Below, one piece after another: positions 44,734 through 54,677 of a stretch of DNA of 64,000 bases (position 1 is the stretch's first letter; every line of letters starts with the position of its first letter). The notes beneath the pieces are model-generated. The model saw only the letters and a program-made list of their open reading frames with translations. It ran no database searches and was not told the DNA's origin. Origin of the DNA: Trinickia dinghuensis. GTDB taxonomy: Bacteria; Pseudomonadota; Gammaproteobacteria; Burkholderiales; Burkholderiaceae. The DNA is taken from positions 124,001-188,000 of the forward strand of contig NZ_QRGA01000010.1 of NCBI RefSeq assembly GCF_003367175.1, in the 5' to 3' direction. The position numbers were made by a program, and so were the translations under genes.

Positions 44734-44943
44734 ATGAAATCGTCATCGATCGTTTCGAAGTCGCGCCGGATTGCATCGGGCGCATTCGCCTTCCTCGCCC
44801 TCGCACTGTTTGCAGGCTGCACGTCGACGATGAGGGTGCCGCCCGATGCTTCCGCATCTGGACATGCCGTCTACGGATCCGATAGCCACTATGGCGGCTG
44901 GGGCACCGGCTTCGGCAGCGATGGATCGCGCGGCCGCGGCTAG
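44734..44943 (+). CDS. small lipoprotein
   Basis: This 69-residue protein starts after caacaggagttcgcc. It has a basic N-terminus, a hydrophobic stretch and a lipobox LALFAGC with the lipidated cysteine near residue 29. The mature part is short, glycine- and serine-rich (GGWGTGFGSDGSRGRG) and has no recognised domain. It should be anchored in the envelope. Function unknown. Confidence 0.72.
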   Translation: MKSSSIVSKSRRIASGAFAFLALALFAGCTSTMRVPPDASASGHAVYGSDSHYGGWGTGFGSDGSRGRG

Positions 44944-45015
44944 CGTAAGCGCGAGTCATGCCACGAGCACGAACAGGAACAGGCGCACGCCAGGCACCCC
45001 GTGAGCGGGCCGCCA

Positions 45016-46602
45016 TCATGCCGCCTCTGCCGCGCGATCTCCGTGAAGGCCACCCTCATCCAGCCTGAACGACGACACGGCCTTTCGAAGGCCGGCCGCT
45101 TGCTCCTTCAACGACTGCGCGGCGGCCGAAGCCTGCTCGACGAGTGCCGCGTTGTGTTGAGTCACTTCGTCCATCTGCACGACCGCTTGACTCACCTGCT
45201 CGATGCCGCGGCTTTGTTCGTCGGACGCGGCAGCGATGCCGCCGATCGTTTCCGCCACGCGCTTGATCGCGTCCTTGACCTCCTCCATCGTCGCGCCGAC
45301 GTCGGCCGCCTGGCGCGACCCGTCTTCGATCATCCCAACCGACGTGCCGATCAACTCCTTGATCTCCTTCGCCGCGGCGGCCGAACGTTGCGCCAGCGAG
45401 CGGACCTCAGCCGCCACCACGGCGAAACCGCGGCCCTGCTCGCCGGCCCGAGCCGCCTCCACGGCCGCGTTCAAAGCCAGGATGTTCGTTTGGAACGCGA
45501 TCCCTTCGATCACGCTCGTGATGTCCGAAATTTTCGTCGAGCTTTCGCTGATCCGCGCGATCGTACCGACCATGTTCTGCACGACCTGATTGCCGGCATC
45601 GGCCATCATCGTCGCGTTCGTCGCGAGCGCATTCGCGTCACGCGAATTGTCGGCGTTGTGCTTCACGGTTTCCGTCAACTGCGTCATGCTCGACGCCGTC
45701 TCCTCCAGGGATGCCGCTTGCGTTTCCGTACGCGCCGAAAGGTCCGCGTTTCCGCTCGCGATTTCGTCCGCCGCCAAGCCAACCGTCTCGGAGGTCATCA
45801 CGATTTCGCGCACGGTCTTGCTCAGATGCGCATCCATCCTGCGCAAGGCGTCGAGTAATTGGCCGAATTCGTCGCGGCTCGCCGCGGCGATCCGGTTGTC
45901 GAGCTTGCCCTCGGCGATTTTCCCCGCGACGTCGACCGCTTTCCCGAGCGGCTTGGTAATCGCGCCGATCAGAACAATCGACACCCCGCCACCGATCAAC
46001 ACGCCGATCGCGATGCAGGCGACGCTCGTCCACAATACGGTGCCGAACGTCGAGCGGCTATCGATCGCGAACTGCCGAGCCTTGTCGGCGTTCACGGCCG
46101 CATCCTGTCCGAGTAAGGTGCCAAGCGTATCGGAAAGCTTTTCAGCCGATGCAATCGCATCATCCGCGGCGTCGAAGTTGTCTGTCTTCAGCACCACGAC
46201 AACGCCCTCGACTTTCGACTTGAAGCCGGGCAGATCCTGCGAAATTCGATCGACCACTGCCCGCTCCTTCTCGTCGCGGAAGCGCCTGCCGTGCGTATAC
46301 GCAGCCCATCCCCGATCAAGCGCTTGAAGATCTGCCTCCAACCCGGGCAAGGTTTGCTGAACCCCAGTATCCGTGCGCAGCGCCTGCATGCGCCGCAGCG
46401 CAACGCGCACCTTCAACTGCAACGCCCGCACATCGGAGAGCTTGACGACCGGCATCGTCACCATTGAATAGGAATCCTCACTATTTTTTGCGATTCTCCA
46501 AGCGCCAGCCAGCCCCGAGAGACCGATCGCGACCATCAGCGCAATACAAGCGAAGAACGACGCGCAAATCTTGAATTTAATTGTTTTAAAAAAGTCGCTC
46601 AT
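45016..46602 (-). CDS. methyl-accepting chemotaxis protein
   Basis: This 528-residue receptor has a first membrane helix (about residues 10-32), a periplasmic four-helix-bundle-type domain, a second membrane helix (about 190-215), a HAMP domain and a long cytoplasmic signalling domain with the hairpin [20 protein letters not shown]. There is no C-terminal CheR-binding pentapeptide. Its start codon lies exactly at the breakpoint with a truncated ABC substrate-binding gene on the other strand, so its original promoter may have been replaced. The ligand is unknown. Confidence 0.88.
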   Translation of the reverse strand: MSDFFKTIKFKICASFFACIALMVAIGLSGLAGAWRIAKNSEDSYSMVTMPVVKLSDVRALQLKVRVALRRMQALRTDTGVQQTLPGLEADLQALDRGWAAYTHGRRFRDEKERAVVDRISQDLPGFKSKVEGVVVVLKTDNFDAADDAIASAEKLSDTLGTLLGQDAAVNADKARQFAIDSRSTFGTVLWTSVACIAIGVLIGGGVSIVLIGAITKPLGKAVDVAGKIAEGKLDNRIAAASRDEFGQLLDALRRMDAHLSKTVREIVMTSETVGLAADEIASGNADLSARTETQAASLEETASSMTQLTETVKHNADNSRDANALATNATMMADAGNQVVQNMVGTIARISESSTKISDITSVIEGIAFQTNILALNAAVEAARAGEQGRGFAVVAAEVRSLAQRSAAAAKEIKELIGTSVGMIEDGSRQAADVGATMEEVKDAIKRVAETIGGIAAASDEQSRGIEQVSQAVVQMDEVTQHNAALVEQASAAAQSLKEQAAGLRKAVSSFRLDEGGLHGDRAAEAA

Positions 46603-47513
46603 GGGTCCCCATCCGGCTCATCTATCTGCCGGCGATCCTGACGAAACGCCTCGGCTATTTCGAGCAGCAGGGATTGGACGTCGACGTCGTCACCGAACCG
46701 GCCGGCGTCAACGCCGAGGACGAACTGATCGCGGGTGCGGTGCAAGGCGTCGTGGGCTTCTACGATCACACGATAGACCTGCAAAGCAAAGGCACCGACG
46801 TGGAATCGCTCGTGCAGTTCGCGTCGGCGCCCGGCGAAGTGGAACTCGTTTCCTCGGCCCGCGCCGCCGACATCAAGTCGCCTGCCGATTTCAAGGGGCA
46901 ATCGATCGGCGTCACAGGGTTGGGATCGTCGACGGATTTTTTGACGCGGTACCTGACGCAGAAGTTCGGACTCCAAAGGGACGACTATCGCCTCTTGCCC
47001 GTCGACGCGGGCAAGACCTTCATCGATGCCATGAGGCATCGCCGCATCGTCGCCGGGATGACGACCGATCCCACCGCGTCGGAATTGCTCTCGAGCGACC
47101 AAGCCAAGGTGTTGATCGATCTGAGAACCGAAGCGAGTACGCGAGAAGCACTGGGCGGCATCTATCCGGCGGGATGTCTCTACATGCGTGCGGCTTGGGT
47201 GGACGCGCATCCCGACGAAGCGCGCAAGCTCACGCATGCGTTCGTCAAGACGTTGCGATATATCCATACGCATAGCGCCGAGCAGATCGTCGACCAACTG
47301 CCGCGCAGCTACTACGAGAAAAGAAAGGCGCTCTACGTCGCGGCGTTCAAGGCATTTCAGCCGACGTTCTCGGTAGACGGGCGCATGCCGGACAGCGGCC
47401 CGCGAACGGTACTGGCGATCCTTTCAGCGATCGACCCGAGCGTGCAGGCGACCGATGTCGATTTATCGAAAACCTACACGACTGCATTCTTGGATACGCC
47501 CGGCGGCAAATAA
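46602..47513 (+). pseudogene. ABC substrate-binding protein (NMT1/SsuA/TauA-like), 5' end missing
   Basis: The frame is homologous to nitrate/sulfonate/thiamine-precursor binding proteins from its first codons (IYLPAILTKRLGYFEQQGLD), then ADIKSPADFKGQSIGVTGLG and LGGIYPAGCLYMRAAW. It lacks a start codon, ribosome site and signal peptide; a TAA lies 15 bases upstream of 46602 in the same frame. About 30-45 N-terminal residues are absent. The break coincides with the start codon of the divergent chemotaxis receptor gene. Translation from TTG 46674 would give a cytoplasmic fragment, so loss of function is likely. Confidence 0.7.
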
Positions 47514-47677
47514 AATCGGTGTAAACGATTAAATCATGCGGCAATTAAACGTCGGCAATTTTGCTTATGGGAAGCTTAAGAAATCCCGGCGTTACAAAAA
47601 ATATACTCCTCAAGCCATACATCGGCGCGCCGATAAACTAGAAGCCACAAACTGGCACAACTTTTTTGGAGGGAATA

Positions 47678-47989
47678 ATGACGATAAATGCAATAACCGG
47701 CCAAACAGCCGGACAAGCCGCAGCCGCAGTCGGTGTACCGTCACAGCAAGCACAAGGCGCCACACAAGCGAACACGACCGCGGTCACGCAATCGAACGGC
47801 ACGTCGTCCACGCAATCGGCTAAACCGGCTGCATCGTATTCGGTTTCGATCAGCAGCGCGGCGCGCGCCGCGCTCGCCGAAGCGACGGAATCCTCCGTGC
47901 AAACGGCTCAGGAAGCCCGGCGCGGGGACTTGCAAGCGCAACACTTGCTGGCGAGGGAAAATACAAAAAAGGCGGCCCTGAACTCATAA
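47678..47989 (+). CDS. small hypothetical protein, alanine/glutamine/serine-rich
   Basis: This 103-residue protein follows a strong ribosome site (tggagggaata). It is low in complexity (many A, Q, T and S) and ends in a charged helix (EARRGDLQAQHLLARENTKKA). The segment SYSVSISSAARAALAEA resembles short motifs seen in flagellar and anti-sigma-type small proteins, but no family was recognised. The upstream 160 bases are AT-rich compared with the surroundings. Its 3' end contains the terminator of the convergent propeller gene. Confidence 0.6.
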   Translation: MTINAITGQTAGQAAAAVGVPSQQAQGATQANTTAVTQSNGTSSTQSAKPAASYSVSISSAARAALAEATESSVQTAQEARRGDLQAQHLLARENTKKAALNS

Positions 47990-47999
47990 GGTAGCCGCC
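47965..47999 (-). terminator. rho-independent terminator of the YncE-like gene, inside the neighbour's 3' end
   Basis: On the minus strand the stem ggcggc/gccgcc, with an inner cct/agg pairing, is followed by six T residues (47965-47970). It lies about 55 bases after the stop of the propeller gene and overlaps the last codons of the small plus-strand gene. Confidence 0.75.
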
Positions 48000-48054
48000 A
48001 GTTTGATTCTCCGCGCGGAAGGCGACTCGCCTTTCGCGCGGATGCACCCCGGTT

Positions 48055-49143
48055 TCAATGCGCGAAGACTTCGACGCAGCCGTTAGGGCATGCTTTGTCC
48101 CCCGCTGCAACGGGCACGAAGATCGTGCCGTTGTCGCTCGCGACGGAATGCGCTGCCTTGCCGCTCGGCAGATTGCCGAGCCAGCGCTTGTGCTGGGCAT
48201 CGATGACGCCGACCACCGGGCCGCCCAGATTCGCGACCGCCGCCAACGCGTAGTGCCGGGTGCTCGGGTCATACCAGATCTCATCCGAGCCACCGACCCG
48301 ATCGAACGCCTTGATCACCTTGCCGGTCCGGGCATCCAGCAGCAGCGAGCGCGCCGCGAAGCCGGCTTTCACCGCATCGTCGCTGCACCCGACGAGCATC
48401 TGCGGTGCCGGCCCCATCACCAGTCCCGCGGGCATGCACTCGGATACGGGATCCATCCCGATGAGTTTCCCTTGCTTCGGATCGATGATCCCGATGGCAC
48501 CGTTTGCCGCTTTGCCGTCCAGCTCGGGAATCGCAACGAAGACGTTCCCGCTTTGCGGATCCCAAACCGACTGCTCGATCCCGCTCGTCGCGCGCTTGAA
48601 TTCGATTTTCGATCGCACCGCATAGGGCGGATCCGAGGAAATCAACGTCACGAACGGCGGGTTATCCGCATTGTTGGCGGCCACGATCAGGTGGTCACGC
48701 GGGTCATAGGCCAACTCGTCCACCCGGTTCGTGCCGCCCGTCGATACCAACGCAACGACACGATGCGACTTGAGGTCGATGATTCGGACTTGGCTATTCC
48801 CGTCGCCGGCCCACACCTCGCGTTGATCGACGAGCACTACGCCGTTCGGTCCCGATTGGTCGCCGCGGGCTCCCGCGAATCCGCCCACGCGCGCTAAAAA
48901 CCGGTGGTTGTGCGTATCGATCAAATCGACCGACGCATTCGATCGGTCGGACAACGCATAGACTCCGCCCTGCGCGAAACCGATGTCGAAACTCTTCAAG
49001 GGAGCGCCGGGCAAGGCGACGCGATCGACAAGGCGCGCGGGCTCGGCCGCGTGCGCATGAGCGAACAACGCAAGCGAAAGGGAAAAAGAAAGAGAAAGAG
49101 ACAGCAGTGCACTTCTGGCGATGTTCGACATCGTTTCGTCCAT
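48055..49143 (-). CDS. exported YncE-like beta-propeller protein
   Basis: This 362-residue protein has a long serine- and leucine-rich signal peptide ending in AHAHAAE, then propeller repeats such as VYALSDRSNASVDLIDTHN, VRIIDLKSHRVVALVSTGG and VVGVIDAQHKRWLGNLPSG. YncE-type periplasmic propellers are often of unknown function; some bind DNA or siderophore-like ligands. It lies 37 bases after the RND pump gene on the same strand and probably belongs to that operon. A second in-frame ATG at 49131 is an alternative start. Confidence 0.75.
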   Translation of the reverse strand: MDETMSNIARSALLSLSLSFSLSLALFAHAHAAEPARLVDRVALPGAPLKSFDIGFAQGGVYALSDRSNASVDLIDTHNHRFLARVGGFAGARGDQSGPNGVVLVDQREVWAGDGNSQVRIIDLKSHRVVALVSTGGTNRVDELAYDPRDHLIVAANNADNPPFVTLISSDPPYAVRSKIEFKRATSGIEQSVWDPQSGNVFVAIPELDGKAANGAIGIIDPKQGKLIGMDPVSECMPAGLVMGPAPQMLVGCSDDAVKAGFAARSLLLDARTGKVIKAFDRVGGSDEIWYDPSTRHYALAAVANLGGPVVGVIDAQHKRWLGNLPSGKAAHSVASDNGTIFVPVAAGDKACPNGCVEVFAH

Positions 49144-49180
49144 TCCATTAGAGGTTAAGCGAAAACGCAGGATGCTGACG

Positions 49181-52100
49181 CTATGAGGACACAGGCTCGC
49201 CGCGGCGAACGGTCAATCCCATGATGACGGGCATCGCCAGCAAAACCAGCGGCAACTGCACGATCGCGCCCGCGATGATCGCAATGGCGAGCGGCTGCAG
49301 CATCTGATCGCCCGAGCCGCTGATCGCGGCCCCCAAAGGCACGAGCGCGAGAATCATGGCGAGCGTGCTCATCGTGATCGGACGCAGACGATTGAGCGCG
49401 GCTTCGCGCAGCGCTTGGTGCGCAGACATCGTCTCGCGCAGAAGCTGATACTCGGATACGAGGAAAATCGCCATTTCGGTCGCAATACCGATGATCATCA
49501 CCATGCCCATCATGGCCGTGATGTTCAGTTCGACGCCGGTGGCCCAAAGCCCGATGAAAACCGCCCCCGTCGAAAAGAGCGATGTCCCGACGATGATCAG
49601 CGGCACGAGCACTTCGCGGTAGAGAAACAGCAGCAGGATGATTTCAGCCGTCACGGCCGCCGCGAACACTTTGATCATGCCTTTCACGGCCATCTGCTGT
49701 TGCTTGTAGGCGCCGCCGAACGTGTAGGTCACGCCGGCAGGGATCAAGCCCGGCTTGTCCAATGCCGTCCTCACCGCGGCGATCGTCGAGCCCAGATCGT
49801 GAGACCCGCTGATCTGCGCCGTGACCGCGACGATTTGCTGGAGGTTGTCGCGCGTCAACTGTGGCTGTCCGGAGACGAAGCTTGTCGTCGCCACCGTGCT
49901 CAACGGGAAGAGCTGGCCATTCGCGCCGCGGATAGGCAGCTCGCCGAGCGTGTCGCGATAGATCGACTTTTGCGGTGCACTGAGCCAGAGCCGCACGCCG
50001 ACGTCCTGAACCTTTCCGAGGTAGCGCGTCGCCACCGAGCCGTTCAAATAGTGATAGACCTGTTCCTTGACGTCGGCCGGCGTCATCCCCTTGAGCGCCG
50101 CCGCGGCGGGATCGACGTGGATCTCGAGCGCGTCGCCGGCGGGCACCACACCGGGGTCGACCGAAGCGGGTTCGATGCCCGGCACCTTTTTGACCGCATC
50201 GGCGACCTTCGTCGCCACCGAACCTAGGACATCGGGATCTTTCGCGCTGAGCTGGACCACCACAGGTTGCCGACGGCCCACCATGTCCCCGATCATGTCG
50301 CTCATCAACTGGTGCGTATCGAAGTCGATGCCAGGAACCTGCTGCGTAACGCTGCTCGAAATGCCGTCCATCACCTTCCAAATGTTCGGCCGCTTTGACG
50401 GATCGACGAGGTGAACGAAGAAATCGCCCTGATAGGTTTCGGTCAAATCACCGCCGAGCCCCGCGCCGGTACGGCGCGAATAGGTATCGACGTAGGGATT
50501 GCCCTTGAGAATCGCCTCGACCTGCTGCAGTTCCCGATTCGTTTCGCCGAGCGACGTACCGGGCGCGGTCTGGTAGTCGAGCACGAAGCCGCCTTCATCC
50601 ATGCGCGGCAAAAAGCCCGTGCCGACGTGGTGATACGCCAGGTAGCCGGCGCCGGCCAACACGACGAGACCCGGCACGATCAGCCACGGCGCTCGAAACA
50701 GGGCATCCAGCCAGCGCGCATGCGTACGCCGCATCCACGTTTCCTTGCCATGCCCCGGATCCGTCCACGATTTGAAGTCGATCAATGCTCGGGCCAGCAG
50801 CGGCGCGGTAAACGCGGTGAGAAGGAACGAAATGATCAGCGACGAGGCCATCGTCAGCGACAAGAACTTGAAGAACGCGCCGGTGATGCCGGACAAAAAC
50901 GCCAGCGGGATGAAGATGATCGTGGTGGCGAGCGTCGAGCCGAACAAGGGCGAAAGGAATTCGCGGGCAGCATGCAACACGCCCACGTGCGCGTCCTCCT
51001 GATCGGGGTGACCCGCGCGGCGCGCGATGTGCTCGATCATGACGATCACGTCGTCGATCAGCAAACCGATCGCCGCTGCAATGCCGCCCAAGGTCATGAT
51101 GTTCAACGTCATGCCGAGCAGCCACAAAATCAGCACGCTGCACAGCACCGACATCGGCACGACGATCATCGCCACCGCCGTCACGCGCCAATTGCGTAGG
51201 AACGCGAACAATACGCCGGCGGCAAACACGAGGCCGATCGCAATGGCCTCTTCGAGCGCGGCGATCGACGAGCGCACCAATTGCGTTTGGTCATACCACT
51301 TGTAAAGATGAATCGCGCTCGGCTGCGTCTTCATGAACGCATCGAGGCGCTGCGTCACGAGCTTGGCTAGGCTCAGCGAATCGGCGCGGTCTTGCTGGTA
51401 GACGTCGAACGTGACAGCCGAATGGCCGTTGTTGTCGACGAGCAGCCACTGCGGCGCCGAACCCATCTTGATCTTCGCGATCTGCGCCAACGGGACGACG
51501 CCGCCCTTTCCGGTATGCACGGTCGCCTGACGGACGGACTCGAGCGAGGTAAACGCGTTATTGTCGACCGCCAGATAAAGCAGGTCGTTGTCTTCGAGCC
51601 GCCCGACGGCCGCGACCGTGTTCGTTGCCGACAGCGCCTGGGCGACGTCGGACATCGTCAGGCCGTAGGCTTGAAGCGTCTGCGGCGCGATCGACACTTC
51701 GACTTCGGGCGTCGCGCCGCCGAGCACACCCACGCGCCGGATGCCCGAAATACCCGTCAGCATCGGCAAGATCTGATAGCGCGCGATCTGCCGCAAGTCG
51801 GAAAGCGATGTCTTGTCGGATTGCAACGCGTACGACACGAACGGCATGATGACGTTCGGGCTCATCTGAATCGCGCCGTAGGTGATCCCCTGCGGGAGAT
51901 CGGCCATCTTCTGAGCGAACGCGGCATCAACGCTCAGCAGCGCCTGATTCATATCCGAGCCCCACGGAAAATCGACGAAGATTTCCGCCGAGCCGCGCGA
52001 CGTCGTCGACGAGACGTCGACGGCGCCCGGCACCGCGCGCGCCGCCGCCTCCAGCGGTTCGGTCACGTCCACCAGCATTTGCTTGGCCGGCATGTCGCCC

Positions 52101-52252
52101 GCATCGGCTTCGATGCGGATGCGCGGAAAGCTCGTCAGCGGAAACAAGCCGACGGGCAAGCTGATCGCGGCGTAAATGCCGGCCAGCGTCAATACGAAAG
52201 CCACCGCCAAAACAGGGATGCGATGACGGTGCAGCCATCCGGCAAACGTCAT
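49181..52252 (-). CDS. RND-family efflux pump, inner-membrane transporter
   Basis: This 1023-residue pump has the RND layout of twelve membrane helices and two large periplasmic loops. The proton-relay aspartates appear in GGIAAAIGLLIDDVIVMIEHI (helix 4). The helix-10 region contains the expected VPLIIVGTSLF and later GMVMIIGIATEMAIFLV. It exports toxic compounds or metals through the tripartite complex with the next two genes. Substrate class is unclear: the sequence is not a clear CusA (no methionine relay) or AcrB. It overlaps the adaptor gene stop by 4 bases (ATGA). Confidence 0.88.
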   Translation of the reverse strand: MTFAGWLHRHRIPVLAVAFVLTLAGIYAAISLPVGLFPLTSFPRIRIEADAGDMPAKQMLVDVTEPLEAAARAVPGAVDVSSTTSRGSAEIFVDFPWGSDMNQALLSVDAAFAQKMADLPQGITYGAIQMSPNVIMPFVSYALQSDKTSLSDLRQIARYQILPMLTGISGIRRVGVLGGATPEVEVSIAPQTLQAYGLTMSDVAQALSATNTVAAVGRLEDNDLLYLAVDNNAFTSLESVRQATVHTGKGGVVPLAQIAKIKMGSAPQWLLVDNNGHSAVTFDVYQQDRADSLSLAKLVTQRLDAFMKTQPSAIHLYKWYDQTQLVRSSIAALEEAIAIGLVFAAGVLFAFLRNWRVTAVAMIVVPMSVLCSVLILWLLGMTLNIMTLGGIAAAIGLLIDDVIVMIEHIARRAGHPDQEDAHVGVLHAAREFLSPLFGSTLATTIIFIPLAFLSGITGAFFKFLSLTMASSLIISFLLTAFTAPLLARALIDFKSWTDPGHGKETWMRRTHARWLDALFRAPWLIVPGLVVLAGAGYLAYHHVGTGFLPRMDEGGFVLDYQTAPGTSLGETNRELQQVEAILKGNPYVDTYSRRTGAGLGGDLTETYQGDFFVHLVDPSKRPNIWKVMDGISSSVTQQVPGIDFDTHQLMSDMIGDMVGRRQPVVVQLSAKDPDVLGSVATKVADAVKKVPGIEPASVDPGVVPAGDALEIHVDPAAAALKGMTPADVKEQVYHYLNGSVATRYLGKVQDVGVRLWLSAPQKSIYRDTLGELPIRGANGQLFPLSTVATTSFVSGQPQLTRDNLQQIVAVTAQISGSHDLGSTIAAVRTALDKPGLIPAGVTYTFGGAYKQQQMAVKGMIKVFAAAVTAEIILLLFLYREVLVPLIIVGTSLFSTGAVFIGLWATGVELNITAMMGMVMIIGIATEMAIFLVSEYQLLRETMSAHQALREAALNRLRPITMSTLAMILALVPLGAAISGSGDQMLQPLAIAIIAGAIVQLPLVLLAMPVIMGLTVRRGEPVSS

Positions 52253-53313
52253 TTCTCCCCCTTCCCGGACTGAGCGCCCTGCGCCGCAACGCGCATGAGC
52301 ATCCCGTCGTCGAGTTGATAGTTGCCGGAGAGGACCAGGGGCTGCTTGGGATTCAACCCATCTCCGCGAATGACGTCCTCATCGGCATGCGAGCCGGCAA
52401 CGCTCACCTCGACCTTGCGCGCTTTCAGGGCGTCGTCCTGCACGACGTACGTACCGCCGTGGTCGTTCACGAGGATCGCCGCATGAGGGACTACGTAGCC
52501 CTGCGTCTGCCCGACTGCGATCGTGGCATCGGCCGCTTCCCCCGGCATAAAGTGGCCGGGCGGCAACGCGATCTCGATCGGAACGAGGCCGGTCGACGGG
52601 TTGATCATCGATCCGCGCTGCACGACGGTACCCGGCCAGCGCTGGTCCTCGCCGACGGCGGCGACGCTGGCGGCATTGCCGCTGCCGACCAGCATCGCCT
52701 GGGCAGGCACGACGCCCACCTTGAGCACGGCCTTCTCCGGACTGGCGAGTTCCAGCAGCGACGTGCCGGCGGAAGCCAACGTCCCTTGCGTGGCGGATAG
52801 ATGCAGCACGACCGCGCGGAAGGGCGCACGCAGCACCTGCGCACCCCCGGCACCTTGCGTCTTGAGTGCCGTCAAATTCGCCTGCGCGTCGGACTCGGCC
52901 TTTTGCGCATCGGCCAGCTGCTGCGCAGTGGACAGATGTTGGGCGAACATCGTCTGCGTCCGCGCGGCGAGTTGCTGGGCGACCGTGAACGCTGAGCGAG
53001 CCTGCGAATAAGCAGCCGCCGTTTCCGGGCTAGGCATCAATTGCAGCAGAGGCGCACCCGCCGCGACCTCCTCGCCCTCGCGCACATAGATGGCCTGTAC
53101 CACCGACGACGTCGACGCAGCCACCGTTCGGCTCGCGCTGGCCGAAGCCTGAACGACGCCATATGCCTGGACGGTTTTCGGCAAGCTGCCTTGCCGTAAG
53201 GCAGTTTGAGTGACGAGAACGCTCGGTGCGCCGGCATCGGTCCCGGCGCAGGCGTAGCCCGACCAGGCGGCCAATACGGCCGCCGCAAGAATGAATCGAT
53301 TCATCATTGTCAC
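52249..53313 (-). CDS. RND periplasmic adaptor (membrane-fusion protein)
   Basis: The 354-residue adaptor has a signal peptide (LAAWSGYACA), a beta-barrel and lipoyl-like segment (VVQAIYVREGEEVAAGAPLLQLM) and a coiled-coil hairpin (AYSQARSAFTVAQQLAARTQ). It bridges the pump and the outer-membrane factor. It overlaps both neighbours by about 4 bases, so all three are translationally coupled. There is no lipobox, so it is probably periplasmic and not lipidated. Confidence 0.86.
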   Translation of the reverse strand: MTMMNRFILAAAVLAAWSGYACAGTDAGAPSVLVTQTALRQGSLPKTVQAYGVVQASASASRTVAASTSSVVQAIYVREGEEVAAGAPLLQLMPSPETAAAYSQARSAFTVAQQLAARTQTMFAQHLSTAQQLADAQKAESDAQANLTALKTQGAGGAQVLRAPFRAVVLHLSATQGTLASAGTSLLELASPEKAVLKVGVVPAQAMLVGSGNAASVAAVGEDQRWPGTVVQRGSMINPSTGLVPIEIALPPGHFMPGEAADATIAVGQTQGYVVPHAAILVNDHGGTYVVQDDALKARKVEVSVAGSHADEDVIRGDGLNPKQPLVLSGNYQLDDGMLMRVAAQGAQSGKGEK

Positions 53314-54677
53314 CTCTGGGGATCGAGCGGGGCGATGCGGGTTTGAGGCAGCCCCACACCGAGCTCCAATGCGAGTGCGATGCGTGCCTCGTCGAGTCCG
53401 CGCTCAAGATTGAATACTTCGAGACGTCGATCCGATGCGGTCGATTCGTAATCCACCAGCGTGCGCGCATCGAGATTGTTCTGCTCGTAGGCGCTTTTCG
53501 CGGCTTCAGCCTGCGACACGGCCGTCGCCGCTGCTTGTCGCGCCTGCGTCAAGTCCTCGGTCATGCCGCGGCTGCGTGCGGCTAAAGCGAGCGCATTGGA
53601 AACACTCTGGTCGAGCCTGCTCTGATATTGCTCGTGGAGCAGAAGCCGCGTTGCGCGCGTCTTGGCCACTTGGCCTTGGTTGCGATTAAATATCGGCAAA
53701 TCGAACGTCGCGGTGGGGCCGGCAGACCTCACATCGGACGTGTCTGAACCATAGGTGCCGCCGAGGACGAATGCCGGGAATTGTCCGAGAATGGCGGCGC
53801 GAACGTCCTCGTCGGCGGAACGATAGCCGAGCTGAAGCGCCACCAGATCCGGGCGCCGGGCAGGAACGCTCGAGATCAGCCGGTCGAGATCGGCCGGGAT
53901 TTCGCGCACCTGGGGCTTCGCAATGACGAATCTCACGTCGGGCTTCAGGCCGAGCAGCGCGTCGAGATCCTGCCAGTTCTTGAGCCGGTCGAGGCGCATC
54001 GACCCGAGCGCGTGTTCGGCCGATGCGGTCGACGTCAACAGCGGACCGGAGTCCGATAAGCTCATGCTGCCCGCGTTCACCGCGCTGCGAACCGCCGAAG
54101 CGGCGTGCTCCAGCGATTGAAGCTGCGTCTCGCTGCTCTCGATCGAGCGCTCGCCCCAATAGAGATCGACGGCCAGCAGACGCGCCTTTTGCGCGACTTG
54201 CCATTCATTCCAAAGCAGATTCGCATCGACCTCGGACACATGCGCCCGCGCCGCCGACACATGGCTCCGATAGGTCACGAGCGAAGCGACGTCTTGCGCC
54301 AACGATGCCGTGAACGCGCCCGTGGTACCGGGCCCGCCGAGCAATGCCGCATAGCCGAGGCTCACGGAAGGATTGGGCAGCGTCGCGCTTTGCGTGAGAT
54401 CCGCCCGGGCGAGATCGGACTCGCCACGTTCGGTTCGCAGCTCGGGATCGTTGAGGATGGCGAGCAGCCCCACTTGATCGATGCTCAGAGGGTGATCGAC
54501 GTCGATGACCACCGCGGCGGCGCCCGGTTCCGGCGCCGGCAGCGTGTGCGCGATCGCCCCGATGCGATCGGCCAATTGCGCATGTTCGGCGAGCGGCAAC
54601 GGACGATAGGAGGCGCATCCGCCGATCGCGAGCGCGCCCGCCACCGCGCCAAGGAGGGTCAAAGATCTGCTTCTCAT
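53310..54677 (-). CDS. TolC-family outer-membrane factor (lipoprotein)
   Basis: This 455-residue protein starts with a lipobox (ALAIGGCAS) and has two outer-membrane-efflux repeats rich in long helices, for example LNDPELRTERGESDLARADL and the closing LVDYESTASDRRLEVFNLERGL. It forms the trimeric exit duct of the RND system. Start 54677 was chosen to place the lipobox near residue 22; an in-frame extension to 54749 lacks support. It is the first gene of the efflux operon. Confidence 0.84.
   Translation of the reverse strand: MRSRSLTLLGAVAGALAIGGCASYRPLPLAEHAQLADRIGAIAHTLPAPEPGAAAVVIDVDHPLSIDQVGLLAILNDPELRTERGESDLARADLTQSATLPNPSVSLGYAALLGGPGTTGAFTASLAQDVASLVTYRSHVSAARAHVSEVDANLLWNEWQVAQKARLLAVDLYWGERSIESSETQLQSLEHAASAVRSAVNAGSMSLSDSGPLLTSTASAEHALGSMRLDRLKNWQDLDALLGLKPDVRFVIAKPQVREIPADLDRLISSVPARRPDLVALQLGYRSADEDVRAAILGQFPAFVLGGTYGSDTSDVRSAGPTATFDLPIFNRNQGQVAKTRATRLLLHEQYQSRLDQSVSNALALAARSRGMTEDLTQARQAAATAVSQAEAAKSAYEQNNLDARTLVDYESTASDRRLEVFNLERGLDEARIALALELGVGLPQTRIAPLDPQR

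Noticed and set aside
47656-47677. Sigma-54-like tggcac followed by a T-run before the small alanine-rich gene
   Set aside because: The -12 GC is absent at the required spacing, so the match fails.
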